Shown here: positions 33,293 through 42,914 of the stretch, one piece after another | Layout of the letters: each line of letters starts with the position of its first letter | Numbering within the stretch: position 1 is the first letter of the stretch | Origin: JBBQSF01 sp038214085 | GTDB lineage: Bacteria; Bacteroidota; Bacteroidia; Bacteroidales; CG2-30-32-10 | DNA length: 54,374 nt | Direction: 5' to 3' | Assembly (NCBI GenBank): GCA_038214085.1 | Contig: JBBQSF010000001.1 | Location: 1 to 54,374 of the forward strand | The notes under the pieces: model-generated | The model's database searches: none | What the model saw: the letters and a program-made list of their open reading frames with translations, nothing else | What the model was told of the DNA's origin: nothing | Translations under genes and position numbers: made by a program

Positions 33293-34747
33293 ATGGAAGA
33301 AAGAGATCAAATCTCCTTTGCTTTAGATGGAAAACTGATACATCTGGATTTCAAGAACAATGGGGAATTAAAACCTACAACCACAGTTTTAAACTTTTTG
33401 CGTTCCTACCCCGAACATAAAGGCGTTAAGGAAGGCTGTGCCGAAGGAGATTGCGGCGCATGCACCGTGGTGCTTGCAGAAGCAGATGGCGAAACAAAAA
33501 TGAAATATACTGCTGTTGATTCATGTCTGGTTTTTTTACCGATGATTCATGGCAAACAGCTCATTACTGTTGAGAATCTTGAACATAAAGAGAACAGCAA
33601 AATAATTCTTCACCCCGTTCAGCAAAAAATGGTTGAAAATTATGGTGCGCAGTGCGGATACTGTACTCCGGGTATCATCATGTCGATGTTTGCGATGTAT
33701 AAAAATCACCATTTACCTTCGTCCGAAATTGTTGCTGACGCATTAACCGGAAATCTTTGCAGATGTACCGGCTATCAGCCGATTGCTGACGCTGCAAAAC
33801 AATCTTGCAATAACCACGGAAAAGATCACTTTACCGAAAACGAAAAAAACATACTTGAAATTCTGGCTAAGGTCAATAAAACCGATACGATTGCAATTGA
33901 CAACGGACAACAGCAGTATTATGTTCCCTTTTCTTTAAACGAAGCGTTGCGCTTACGGAAAAAACATCCCGATGCTCTAATTACCAATGGTTCTACAGAT
34001 ATTGCATTACGCCAGACAAAAAAACATGAACTTTTAGTAAAGATAATTGATCTGTCGCATATTGCAGAGTTAAAACATTTCCAAAATACTGATAAATCAA
34101 TTATTATCGGAGCCGGAATCAGTATTGAAAAACTCAGGAAGATTTCAGAAAAAAAACTTCCTGCAATTTATGCAATGCTCAGTATTTTCGGGTCGTTGCA
34201 GATCAGAAACCTCGCAACCATCGGCGGAAACATCGGTTCTGCTTCTCCAATCGGAGATTCTATACCTTTGCTCTTTGCTCATAAAGCTCTTGTTACGGTT
34301 AAGAATCTGCAATCCGAACGTGTAATTCCCATTCAGGAATTTATAACTGGTTACCACAAAATCGATCTGAAACCCGATGAACTCATTGTTGCCGTTGAGA
34401 TTCCGATACCCGGAAAAAATGAAATCATTTGGTCACATAAGGTTTCCAAACGTAAGGATCTTGATATTTCTACGGTTAGCGCATGTTTTAATTTGAATCT
34501 GAACGAAGACCGTTCAATAAATTCTATTGTTCTTGCTTATGGCGGAATGGCCGCACAAACACTACGAGCAGCTAAAACAGAGAAATTTCTGAACGGAAAA
34601 GAATGGACGCGCGCCACAGTGGAACAAGCGATGGAAATACTGTATTCCGAATTTACGCCTATTTCTGATGCCCGTTCTTTTGCTGAAACCAGAAGTATTG
34701 CGGCGAGAAATCTTCTATTAAAATTCTGGTCGGAAACCAAAAATTAA
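33293..34747 (+). CDS. xdhA: xanthine dehydrogenase small subunit (2Fe-2S and FAD domains)
   Basis: 484-aa electron-transfer subunit. The N-terminal plant-type ferredoxin domain has cluster ligands C49, C54, C57 and C78 (EGCAEGDCGACTVV). The second, four-helix [2Fe-2S] domain has C121, C124, C156 and C158 (CGYCTPGIIM, GNLCRCTGYQ). From about residue 205 an FAD-binding domain of the CO-dehydrogenase-medium type follows, with the ITNGSTDIALR and TIGGNIGSASPIGDS loops that bind FAD. The two parts are fused, as in XdhA of Rhodobacter and the N-terminal half of eukaryotic XDH; in E. coli they are separate proteins. It passes electrons from the molybdenum site to FAD and NAD. Confidence 0.94.
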   Translation: MEERDQISFALDGKLIHLDFKNNGELKPTTTVLNFLRSYPEHKGVKEGCAEGDCGACTVVLAEADGETKMKYTAVDSCLVFLPMIHGKQLITVENLEHKENSKIILHPVQQKMVENYGAQCGYCTPGIIMSMFAMYKNHHLPSSEIVADALTGNLCRCTGYQPIADAAKQSCNNHGKDHFTENEKNILEILAKVNKTDTIAIDNGQQQYYVPFSLNEALRLRKKHPDALITNGSTDIALRQTKKHELLVKIIDLSHIAELKHFQNTDKSIIIGAGISIEKLRKISEKKLPAIYAMLSIFGSLQIRNLATIGGNIGSASPIGDSIPLLFAHKALVTVKNLQSERVIPIQEFITGYHKIDLKPDELIVAVEIPIPGKNEIIWSHKVSKRKDLDISTVSACFNLNLNEDRSINSIVLAYGGMAAQTLRAAKTEKFLNGKEWTRATVEQAMEILYSEFTPISDARSFAETRSIAARNLLLKFWSETKN

Positions 34748-34762
34748 GAAACAATTTTCATT

Positions 34763-37078
34763 ATGTCCGAAATGCTTTTACACGATAGCGCCGAAAAACA
34801 TGTAACCGGAAAATCGGTTTACATTAATGATATTCTTATTAACGAACGCTTGCTTACTGGCAGGGTGGTATATAGCCCGCATGCTCATGCCCTGATTAAA
34901 AGTTTTGATCTTACCGAAGCACGCAATTTAAAAGGCGTTCATGCTGTGCTAAGTTACAAGGATATTCCAGGCGAAAATCAGATGGGGCCTGTATTTCACG
35001 ACGAACCTTGCCTAGCTCAGGAAAAGGTGAATTGTATAGGTCAAGCGGTATTTATTATTGCTGCTGAGAACGAAGAAATAGCCATGAAGGCTGAAAAGCT
35101 TATCAAAGTTGAATACGAAGCACTAGAATCCATTCTGGAAATTGAAACTGCCATTGAAAAAGGCAAATTAATTGCCCCTCCGCGAAAAATCGAAACCGGA
35201 AATCCGGATGAAGTGTTGAAAAATGCGACCAATATTATAAAAGGAATTCTGAAAACAGGTGCACAGGAACACTGGTATCTCGAAACACAGAGTTGTCTTA
35301 GTATTCCGGGCGAATCGAATGAAATGAACGTGTTTGCTTCGAGTCAGAATCCGAACGAAACACAGGCCATTGTTGCTGAGGTGCTTGGTATTGCGAAGAA
35401 TGAAGTAGTTGTTGAAGTACGCAGAATGGGTGGTGCTTTTGGAGGAAAAGAAACACAAGGAAATCATGTGGCTGCATGGTCGGCTTTGCTGGCAAGAGCT
35501 ACAGATCGTCCGGTAAAAATTCATTTGTTCCGCGACGATGATCAGAAAATCACAGGAAAACGTCATCGTTTTGTTTCGGAATATGAAATTGCTTACGATA
35601 ATAATGGGAAAATTCTTGCTTACACTGTAGATCTCAATTGTGATGCAGGATGTGCAGCCGATCTTAGCATGGCTATTTTGGAAAGAGCAATGTTGCATTC
35701 CGACAGCAGTTATTATATTCCCAATATGCGTGTAATTGGAAAAGCTTGGTATACGAATCTCCCATCAAATACAGCATATCGCGGATTTGGCGGACCGCAG
35801 GGAATGGCTGTAATTGAAAATGCAGTTGATATGATTGCTCGAAAATTAAAAAAAGACCCTGATGAAATCCGTAAAATCAATTTTTATGGAGTTGACACAT
35901 GCAATGTTACCCATTATGGTGAAAAAGTTGAAAATAACCGACTTTTTATTATGCACGAGCAGATTCATGAAATGTCGGAATACAAAAAAAGAAGAGAAGA
36001 AATAAAAAAGTTTAACAATGAAAATGAGTTTTACAAAAAAGGTATTTCGCTTGCACCCGTAAAATTCGGAATTTCGTTTACCACAGCATTTCTCAACCAA
36101 GCCGGAGCTTTAGTAAATATATATACCGACGGAACCGTTATTGTAAATCATGGCGGAACCGAGATGGGGCAAGGCTTACATACAAAAATACAGCATATCG
36201 CGGCTTCTGAACTCGGAATCAATCCGCATAAAGTAAAAGTGAATGCAACGAATACATCCAAAGTCCCGAATGCTTCCGCTACAGCTGCTTCTTCTGGTTC
36301 TGACATCAACGGAATGGCTGTGAAAAATGCCGTTGATATTCTTAAATCAAGGCTTACAGAAGTTGTATTAATGGAATTTAATGCTTCCAACCCACAGAAT
36401 CCAAGCAAAGCAGAACATATTGAATTTGAAAATGATATTATTTTCGATACCGAATATCCTCAAAGGAAAATTGATTTTACAGAAATCATTAAAAAAGCAT
36501 ATCTGCATCAGGTAAGTCTTAGTGCTGCTGGATTCTATAAAACGCCGGATATTCACTTCAACAGGGAAACTGGAAAAGGAAAACCGTTCCATTATTTTGC
36601 CTTTGGCATGGCTGTTTCGGAAGTAATGATCGATACGCTTACCGGAAGGCATCAACTGCTTCGCACGGATATCCTGAACGATGTTGGCACTTCGCTGAAT
36701 GCAGCAATTGATATAGGCCAGATTCAGGGTGCATTTATTCAAGGAGTTGGCTGGGTTACCACCGAAGATATGAAATGGGATGAAAAAGGAAATTTATTAA
36801 ATCATTCGCCCGATACTTATAAAATTCCTACCATCCAAGACATTCCTGCAATATTTAATGTAAAACTTTTAGAAGGATATCCGAACGACAAGGCAATCAG
36901 AAAGAGTAAAGCCGTTGGAGAACCTCCGTTTATGCTGGCATTTTCGGTTTGGCTGGCAATAAAAGATGCGATATCTGCAGTTGCTGACCACAAAGAAGAA
37001 CCCTGGTTTGTTTTGCCATCAACCAACGAAAATATACTGTTAGCTATTGAGAAACTGAGACGAAAAAAAATGGTGTAA
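34763..37078 (+). CDS. xdhB: xanthine dehydrogenase molybdopterin-binding subunit
   Basis: 771-aa catalytic subunit. Three residues that in bovine enzyme bind and oxidise purines are conserved in their motifs: E230 in GGAFGGKETQ (bovine E802), R340 in NTAYRGFGGPQG (R880) and the catalytic base E720 in AVGEPPFM (E1261). The molybdopterin loops GTEMGQGLHTK and NGMAVKNA are also present. This makes xanthine or hypoxanthine a likely substrate, in contrast to aldehyde or nicotinate hydroxylases. It follows the small subunit by 15 bp. A labile-selenium form is possible because the next genes are YgeY/YgeW homologues, but no selenium gene is visible here. Confidence 0.94.
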   Translation: MSEMLLHDSAEKHVTGKSVYINDILINERLLTGRVVYSPHAHALIKSFDLTEARNLKGVHAVLSYKDIPGENQMGPVFHDEPCLAQEKVNCIGQAVFIIAAENEEIAMKAEKLIKVEYEALESILEIETAIEKGKLIAPPRKIETGNPDEVLKNATNIIKGILKTGAQEHWYLETQSCLSIPGESNEMNVFASSQNPNETQAIVAEVLGIAKNEVVVEVRRMGGAFGGKETQGNHVAAWSALLARATDRPVKIHLFRDDDQKITGKRHRFVSEYEIAYDNNGKILAYTVDLNCDAGCAADLSMAILERAMLHSDSSYYIPNMRVIGKAWYTNLPSNTAYRGFGGPQGMAVIENAVDMIARKLKKDPDEIRKINFYGVDTCNVTHYGEKVENNRLFIMHEQIHEMSEYKKRREEIKKFNNENEFYKKGISLAPVKFGISFTTAFLNQAGALVNIYTDGTVIVNHGGTEMGQGLHTKIQHIAASELGINPHKVKVNATNTSKVPNASATAASSGSDINGMAVKNAVDILKSRLTEVVLMEFNASNPQNPSKAEHIEFENDIIFDTEYPQRKIDFTEIIKKAYLHQVSLSAAGFYKTPDIHFNRETGKGKPFHYFAFGMAVSEVMIDTLTGRHQLLRTDILNDVGTSLNAAIDIGQIQGAFIQGVGWVTTEDMKWDEKGNLLNHSPDTYKIPTIQDIPAIFNVKLLEGYPNDKAIRKSKAVGEPPFMLAFSVWLAIKDAISAVADHKEEPWFVLPSTNENILLAIEKLRRKKMV

Positions 37079-37109
37079 TTATTATAAATTCATTTTCAGG
37101 AGAATTCAT

Positions 37110-37117
37110 TATCTTTG
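37110..37117 (+). promoter_or_regulatory. internal -7 box before ygeY
   Basis: TATCTTTG, exact TAnnTTTG match in the 78-bp gap between xdhB and ygeY, 39 bp before the ATG at 37157. It suggests that ygeY-ygeW can be transcribed on their own. Confidence 0.45.
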
Positions 37118-37156
37118 CAATCCTTAATAAAAACGAATACTTTTAACAAGAATATT

Positions 37157-38350
37157 ATGGAAGAAATTTTTAAAAAAATCAATGAACTTGCAGAAAAATA
37201 CAGTGACTATACCGCTGAAAATCTATCTAAATTGGTAAAGATAAAATCAGTTAGTATGCAGGAAAAAGATGTTCAGTTAGAACTTAAACGCCAGATGGAA
37301 GAAGCCGGTTTTGATGAAGTTAAAATTGATGGACTGGGCAACGTAATCGGACGTATTGGAAATGGTTCAAAAATACTTGCTATCGATGGTCACATGGATA
37401 CAGTGGATGTTGGAAACCTTGACAACTGGAATTTTGATCCCTTCAGTGGTGAAATTAAAGACGGCTTTGTTCACGGTCGTGGAACTGTTGATCAAGAAGG
37501 CGGACCGGCAGCTGCAGTTACCAGTGGGAAAATTCTGAAAGAACTCGGATTCGACAAAGACCTAACTTTTTATGTTGTCGGAAGTGTTATGGAAGAAGAC
37601 TGCGATGGACTTTGCTGGAAATATCTCGTGGAAGAAGAAAAACTCAGACCTGATTTTGTGATCAGCACTGAACCTACAAATCTAAATATTTACAGAGGAC
37701 ACAGAGGCAGAATGGAAATCGTTGTGAAATTTCGCGGAGTTTCATGTCACGGTAGCGCTCCCGAACGTGGAAAAAACGCTATTTACATGGCTGCTCGTGC
37801 TGCTCTTGAAATTGAAAAATTAAACGAAAGACTTAAATCGGATGATTTCCTTGGAAAAGGTACGGTAACTATTTCGGAAATAAAATCAGGAAGTCCATCA
37901 TTATGTGCTGTTGCTGATTATGCGCAGTTTCACTTGGACAGAAGGCTGACTTGGGGCGAAACCAAAGAATCCGCTGTAGCCGAAATTGAAGAAATCGTAA
38001 AAAATATGGATGCCAAGGTTGAAGTGCTCTATTATGAGGAAGAAGCTTATACTGGCCTAAAGTATGGTATGGAAAAATATTTCCCGACATGGAAAATTGA
38101 AGAAAGTGAAAAAGTGGTTCAGTCGGGTGTAAAAGCTTTTGAAGGATTGTTCAATAAAAAACCGAAAGTGGACAAATGGACATTCTCTACAAATGGAGTT
38201 ACTATCAATGGATATTACGGTATTCCATTAATTGGCTTTGGTCCTGGCAACGAAGTTCTTGCTCACGCACCAAACGAAAAAGTTCCTGTAAGCGATCTCG
38301 TTGCCGCATCTGCATTTTATGCTGCTTATGCTTATACAATTTCAGAATAA
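37157..38350 (+). CDS. ygeY: M20-family peptidase/deacylase, YgeY type
   Basis: 397-aa metal-dependent hydrolase of the M20 family, subgroup YgeY ('selenium-metabolism hydrolase'). Metal ligands include H79 with D81 (AIDGHMDTVDVG) and D112 (GRGTVDQEGGPAAA), then the catalytic EE pair in VGSVMEEDCDGLCW and the dimerisation-domain histidine in VSCHGSAPERGKNA. YgeY is encoded beside xdh, ygeW and hyuA in bacteria that degrade purines anaerobically and is proposed to hydrolyse an amide intermediate of that route. I chose the ATG at 37157 (MEEIFKKINE); the frame is open upstream to a TTG at 37115, which overlaps the promoter box. Confidence 0.92.
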   Translation: MEEIFKKINELAEKYSDYTAENLSKLVKIKSVSMQEKDVQLELKRQMEEAGFDEVKIDGLGNVIGRIGNGSKILAIDGHMDTVDVGNLDNWNFDPFSGEIKDGFVHGRGTVDQEGGPAAAVTSGKILKELGFDKDLTFYVVGSVMEEDCDGLCWKYLVEEEKLRPDFVISTEPTNLNIYRGHRGRMEIVVKFRGVSCHGSAPERGKNAIYMAARAALEIEKLNERLKSDDFLGKGTVTISEIKSGSPSLCAVADYAQFHLDRRLTWGETKESAVAEIEEIVKNMDAKVEVLYYEEEAYTGLKYGMEKYFPTWKIEESEKVVQSGVKAFEGLFNKKPKVDKWTFSTNGVTINGYYGIPLIGFGPGNEVLAHAPNEKVPVSDLVAASAFYAAYAYTISE

Positions 38351-38381
38351 TTAAACGCAATTCAACCTAAAAATTATCGAT

Positions 38382-39566
38382 ATGCCATTCAAAAGTATTT
38401 TAAAAGACCTTAAACACTTAGATACAAAATTGTATCAAAAAGATTTTCTTCTTACATGGGAAAAAACCAACGACGAATTGGTTCAAACCCTTCTTGTTGC
38501 AGAAGCATTGCAATATTTACGCGATAAAAATATCTCAACCAAATGTTTTGACTCTGGCTTGGCCATATCAAATTTTAGGGACAATTCAACCCGCACACGC
38601 TTTTCATTTGCTTCGGCTTGCAACTTGCTTGGACTCGAAGTTCAGGATCTTGACGAAGGAAAATCGCAAATTGCACATGGCGAAACCGTAAGAGAAACAG
38701 CAAATATGATTTCTTTTTTAACAGAAATTATAGGTATCCGCGATGATATGTTTCTCGGAGCTGGTCATACCTACATGAAAGAAGTTGGTGAAGCACTTGA
38801 CGATGGTTTTGAAAACGGAGTATTACCTCAGCGCCCAGGAATTGTAAATCTGCAATGTGATATTGATCACCCAACCCAATCAATGGCCGACTTGATGCAT
38901 TTGAAAAGTGTTTTCGGTTCGTTGAATGATTTAAAAGGGAAAAAAATCGCAATGACATGGGCTTATTCTCCAAGTTACGGAAAACCACTGTCGGTTCCTC
39001 AGGGAATCATTGGTTTGATGACACGTTTTGGAATGGAAGTGGAGCTTGCTCATCCCGAAGGATATGGTCTTATTCCGGATGTGATTGAGGTAGCAAAGAA
39101 AAATGCGGAACAAAGTGGCGGTTCATTTAAAATTGTTAACTCAATGGAAGAAGCTTTCACAAACGCAGATATTGTTTATCCTAAAAGCTGGGCACCTTAT
39201 CATGTAATGCAACGCAGAACAGAACTTCTTACCAATAACGACAATAATGGTTTGAAAGATCTTGAAAAAGAATGTCTTGAAAATAACGCAAAATTTAAGA
39301 ATTGGGAATGTGATGCCGAAAAAATGAAGCTTACCAAGGATGGCGAAGCATTATATATGCATTGCCTGCCCGCAGATATTTCAGGCGTTTCCTGTAAAGA
39401 AGGCGAGGTTTCGGCTGATGTATTTGAAAAATACAGAATTCAAACTTATACAGAAGCGGGTTACAAACCATACATCATTGCTTCTATGATTCTGAATAAC
39501 AAATACAAAAATGTGGAAAAATTGCTCGACGATATGGATTATAGAGCAAAACGCAGAGTATTTTAA
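38382..39566 (+). CDS. ygeW: knotted carbamoyltransferase YgeW
   Basis: 394-aa member of the aspartate/ornithine carbamoyltransferase fold, YgeW subgroup. The carbamoyl-phosphate motif is S69-T-R-T-R73 (NSTRTRFSF). HPTQSMADLMHL and YMHCLPAD complete the active site. The long insert around KTNDELVQTLL and the DNNGLKDLEKECLENNAKFKNWECD region are typical of the 'knotted' group that does not use ornithine. In the proposed pathway it phosphorolyses a ureido compound to carbamoyl phosphate, from which a carbamate kinase would make ATP; neither that kinase nor YgeX is in the window. It follows ygeY by 31 bp, same operon. Confidence 0.93.
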   Translation: MPFKSILKDLKHLDTKLYQKDFLLTWEKTNDELVQTLLVAEALQYLRDKNISTKCFDSGLAISNFRDNSTRTRFSFASACNLLGLEVQDLDEGKSQIAHGETVRETANMISFLTEIIGIRDDMFLGAGHTYMKEVGEALDDGFENGVLPQRPGIVNLQCDIDHPTQSMADLMHLKSVFGSLNDLKGKKIAMTWAYSPSYGKPLSVPQGIIGLMTRFGMEVELAHPEGYGLIPDVIEVAKKNAEQSGGSFKIVNSMEEAFTNADIVYPKSWAPYHVMQRRTELLTNNDNNGLKDLEKECLENNAKFKNWECDAEKMKLTKDGEALYMHCLPADISGVSCKEGEVSADVFEKYRIQTYTEAGYKPYIIASMILNNKYKNVEKLLDDMDYRAKRRVF

Positions 39567-39669
39567 AAAATCCTGAAGCGAAAAATTTTCGAAAAAGACA
39601 ATAAGATCGAAAAAAAAATATTTTTTATTGATTTTTTTGCCTTTGATATACAGTATGTTAAAAATTTAG

Positions 39670-39677
39670 TATTTTTG
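39670..39677 (+). promoter_or_regulatory. -7 box for the 39711 gene
   Basis: TATTTTTG, exact TAnnTTTG match, 33 bp before the ATG at 39711. A TTTG at 39642-39645 is 24 bp upstream, slightly far. Confidence 0.4.
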
Positions 39678-39710
39678 TTAAACTAAAAAACCAAGAAAAA
39701 CCCAATTCTT

Positions 39711-40085
39711 ATGAAAAAAGTACTTGCAATTGTTTCAATTATGCTGTTTGCATTCAATTTTCAGATTTTTGCTCAAGAAAAAACTGAAGATGTCACAAAG
39801 CCAAAACTTACCGTTCAGGAACGTACAGACAAGATTATGGCAGAAATGACAACCGAACTTACGTTAACCAGTGAGCAGGTAACTCTTGTTACTCCAATTG
39901 TATTCGCTTCATTTCAGCAACGCGATGAACAATTGATTACTTATGCAGGCAACAAAGAAATGCTAGCATCAACACGCAAACAGTTAATTGCTGATACAAA
40001 AGTAAAGTTACAGAATATTTTAACCGAAGATCAACTATCCCGCCTTACCAAATTATGGGGATCCAGAAAACAAAAAGTTAAATAA
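39711..40085 (+). CDS. small secreted helical protein (Spy/DUF4890-like)
   Basis: 124-aa exported protein of unknown function. MKKVLAIVSIMLFAFNFQIFAQ is the signal peptide. The mature part is all-helical and charged, with LTVQERTDKIMAEMTTELTLTSEQ and ILTEDQLSRLTKLW. Paired 'LT-x-x-Q' segments are like those in CpxP/Spy-type periplasmic chaperones and their Bacteroidetes relatives. Orphan: own promoter box and terminator. Confidence 0.7.
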   Translation: MKKVLAIVSIMLFAFNFQIFAQEKTEDVTKPKLTVQERTDKIMAEMTTELTLTSEQVTLVTPIVFASFQQRDEQLITYAGNKEMLASTRKQLIADTKVKLQNILTEDQLSRLTKLWGSRKQKVK

Positions 40086-40105
40086 AAAAAATAATTATTA
40101 TTATG

Positions 40106-40131
40106 AAGGGCTGATTTTAAAGCCCTTTTTT
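40106..40131 (+). terminator. intrinsic terminator after the 39711 gene
   Basis: AAGGGCT (40106-40112), 8-bp loop, AGCCCTT (40121-40127), then T-run. It lies 21 bp after the stop codon and abuts the end of convergent mutS; the minus-strand T-tract is poor, so it mainly serves the plus strand. Confidence 0.85.
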
Positions 40132-42766
40132 ATTTTCCGGTAATCAGCTTTTTTATTTCATTTAGTTTCATCAAAGCTTCAACAGGAGTGAGAGTGTTGA
40201 TGTTGATAAGGAGAATATCTTCTTTGATTTGTTCCAGAATCGGGTCGTTAAGTTGTATAAAACTTAATTGATAATCTTTCAAATCTTTTTTTGCTTTTGA
40301 AATTTCTCTCGTTTTATGTGTGAGTTCTTGGCTGCTGTGCGATTTTTCGAGTTTAATAAGAATATCATTGGCGCAGTCAATAACTTTTGGTGGCATTCCA
40401 GCCATTTTAGCTACATGAATTCCAAAGCTGTGTTCGGTTCCGCCTCGGGTTAATTTACGCAGGAAAAGAACTTTGTTCCCAATTTCTTTTACACTGATGT
40501 GAAAATTTTGAATGCGGTGCATGGATGCCGCCATTTCATTCAATTCGTGGTAATGTGTGGCAAAAAGCGTTTTTGGTTTGTAAAACGGATGCTCATGTAA
40601 GAATTCTGCAATAGCCCATGCTATCGAAATGCCATCGTAAGTGCTGGTTCCACGGCCGATTTCATCGAGCAGAATCAAGCTACGGTTGGATACATTGTTC
40701 AGGATACTGGCGGTTTCATTCATTTCAACCATAAAAGTTGATTCCCCAGAAGTGATATTATCAGAAGCACCCACACGGGTAAAGATTTTATCCACAATTC
40801 CAATTTTTGCAGATTCGGCAGGAACAAAAGAGCCTGTTTGTGCCAGAAGAACAATAAGTGCTGTTTGGCGAAGCAAAGCTGATTTTCCCGACATGTTCGG
40901 CCCAGTAATAATGATAATCTGCTGTGTTTCCTGATCAAGAAAAAGATCGTTGTCAATATATACTTCACCTGGCGGAAGCGTTTGTTCAATAACAGGATGT
41001 CGGCCTTTTATGATTTCAAGTTGAAACGAATCGTTTATTTCCGGCCGGCAGTAATTGTGTTTTTTTGCAGTATGAGCAAAAGAAAGTAAACAATCCAACC
41101 GGGCAACCAGTGAAGCATTAAGCTGAACCGGAGCAATGTAATCGGAAAGTGTTATAATCAGATCATTAAAAAGGCGGGTTTCTAGTGTAAGAATTTTTTC
41201 TTCGGCTCCCAGGATTTTTTCTTCATAAATTTTTAATTCTTCTGTAATATATCTTTCAGCATTTACAAGGGTTTGCTTGCGTTGCCATTCGGGCGGAACT
41301 TTATCTTTATGAGTGTTGGTTACTTCAATATAATAACCAAAAACATTATTAAAAGCGACTTTTAAAGAGGTAATTCCTGTGCGTTCGCTTTCCCTTTGCT
41401 GAATCTGAAGCAAATAATCTTTCCCTGAATAAGCAAGAGCGCGCAATTCGTCGAGTTCGGAATTCACACCTTTATTTATGACATTTCCTTTATTTATCAT
41501 TGCCGGCGGGTCTTCCTGAATTTCTTTTGCAATACGGTTTTTTATCAGGTGACAGCAATTGATTTGATCCCCAATTTTTTGTAAAGCGGGTTCGGTGGAT
41601 TCAGAGCAAGCGGACTTGATTGGCTCTAAGGCATTAAGTGCACGACGGAGCTGGATAACTTCTCTAGGACTAATTTTACCAACTGCAACTTTTGAAATAA
41701 GCCTTTCGAGATCACCGATTTGTTTTATACTTTGCGTGAGCAGATCTGTTAATTCTTGGTTTTCGAGAAAAAAATCAACCACATTATGGCGTTCTTCAAT
41801 GGGCGTTTTTTCTTTAAGTGGCAATATCAGCCAACGTTTCAGTAGGCGAGAACCCATGGATGTTAGCGTGTTGTCAATTACTTCAAAAAGTGTTTTTGCA
41901 TTATCATTGGGTGTGTATAATAGTTCCAGATTTCGGATAGTGAACCTGTCGAGCCAAACATAATGATCTTCTTCGATACGAGTGATCTTAGTTATATGCT
42001 TTGTTTTGTCGTGCTGTGTTTCGGCAAGATAATGCAATGCTGCACCAGCCGCAATTATTCCAGCATTGAGTTGGTCAACGCCAAAACCTTTAAGTGATTT
42101 GGTTTGGAAATGTTTAAGCAGGGAATCCTCTCCGAATTCTATTGTAAAAACCCAGTCTTCGAAAGTATTTGTATAAAACTTATCTCCAAAAAGTTCAGTA
42201 AATAATTTTTGTTTGTTTTTTTGAATGATTACTTCACTTGGCTTGAAACTCTGAAGTAACTTGTCGATATATTCATTATTTCCTTGTGAAACAAAGAATT
42301 CTCCGGTTGAAATATCTAAAAAAGAAATACCCGAAATTTTTGAATCGATATGTAAACTGGCTAAAAAATTATTGGATTTATGATCAAGAATTTTATCATT
42401 GTACGAAACTCCGGGAGTAACCAATTCGGTAACTCCTCTTTTAACAATTGTTTTGGTAAGTTTCGGATCTTCGAGTTGATCGCAGATTGCCACTCTTTGC
42501 CCTGCCTTAACCAACTTTGGCAAGTAAGTATCCAGTGCGTGATGCGGAAAACCAGCCAACTCAATATACGCAGCTGAGCCATTTGCCCGTCGGGTTAGTA
42601 CAATTCCTAAAATGCCAGATGCTTTTATGGCGTCTTCGCCAAAAGTTTCGTAAAAGTCACCCACCCTGAATAGCAATAATGCATCGGGATATTTTGCTTT
42701 AATAGCTGAATATTGCTTCATCAGCGGGGTCTCTACTATGCTATTTTCTTGTTTGTCTTTTGCCAA
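40130..42766 (-). CDS. mutS: DNA mismatch repair ATPase MutS
   Basis: 878-aa mismatch sensor. The mismatch-wedge motif F-x-E is F38-Y-E40 (FRVGDFYETF). The Walker A motif GPNMSGKSALLRQ is at about residues 622-634, Walker B LLDEIGRGTSTYDG follows, and the helix-turn-helix dimerisation end (GIHVAKMAGMPPKVID) comes after it. The apparent start is TTG at 42766 (reads MAKDKQ). The segment up to TPLMKQYS is conserved in relatives, so the start is kept over the in-frame ATG at 42721. Monocistronic; the divergent neighbour is the TrmH-type gene. No mutL is near. Confidence 0.94.
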   Translation of the reverse strand: MAKDKQENSIVETPLMKQYSAIKAKYPDALLLFRVGDFYETFGEDAIKASGILGIVLTRRANGSAAYIELAGFPHHALDTYLPKLVKAGQRVAICDQLEDPKLTKTIVKRGVTELVTPGVSYNDKILDHKSNNFLASLHIDSKISGISFLDISTGEFFVSQGNNEYIDKLLQSFKPSEVIIQKNKQKLFTELFGDKFYTNTFEDWVFTIEFGEDSLLKHFQTKSLKGFGVDQLNAGIIAAGAALHYLAETQHDKTKHITKITRIEEDHYVWLDRFTIRNLELLYTPNDNAKTLFEVIDNTLTSMGSRLLKRWLILPLKEKTPIEERHNVVDFFLENQELTDLLTQSIKQIGDLERLISKVAVGKISPREVIQLRRALNALEPIKSACSESTEPALQKIGDQINCCHLIKNRIAKEIQEDPPAMINKGNVINKGVNSELDELRALAYSGKDYLLQIQQRESERTGITSLKVAFNNVFGYYIEVTNTHKDKVPPEWQRKQTLVNAERYITEELKIYEEKILGAEEKILTLETRLFNDLIITLSDYIAPVQLNASLVARLDCLLSFAHTAKKHNYCRPEINDSFQLEIIKGRHPVIEQTLPPGEVYIDNDLFLDQETQQIIIITGPNMSGKSALLRQTALIVLLAQTGSFVPAESAKIGIVDKIFTRVGASDNITSGESTFMVEMNETASILNNVSNRSLILLDEIGRGTSTYDGISIAWAIAEFLHEHPFYKPKTLFATHYHELNEMAASMHRIQNFHISVKEIGNKVLFLRKLTRGGTEHSFGIHVAKMAGMPPKVIDCANDILIKLEKSHSSQELTHKTREISKAKKDLKDYQLSFIQLNDPILEQIKEDILLININTLTPVEALMKLNEIKKLITGK

Positions 42767-42893
42767 AATATATGATTGAAAATCTTATGAAATCATGAAT
42801 GGTTGATGTACTCATTTTTATATGACAAAAATAAGATTTTTTAGGTTTTGAAACGATATTTGTTTTTCTTGATAAAGATTAGATAAAGGTTTT

Positions 42894-42901
42894 TACTTTT
42901 G
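42894..42901 (+). promoter_or_regulatory. -7 box for the 42915 gene
   Basis: TACTTTTG, exact TAnnTTTG match, 13 bp before the ATG at 42915. Confidence 0.45.
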
Positions 42902-42914
42902 CAGAAAAGGACAA

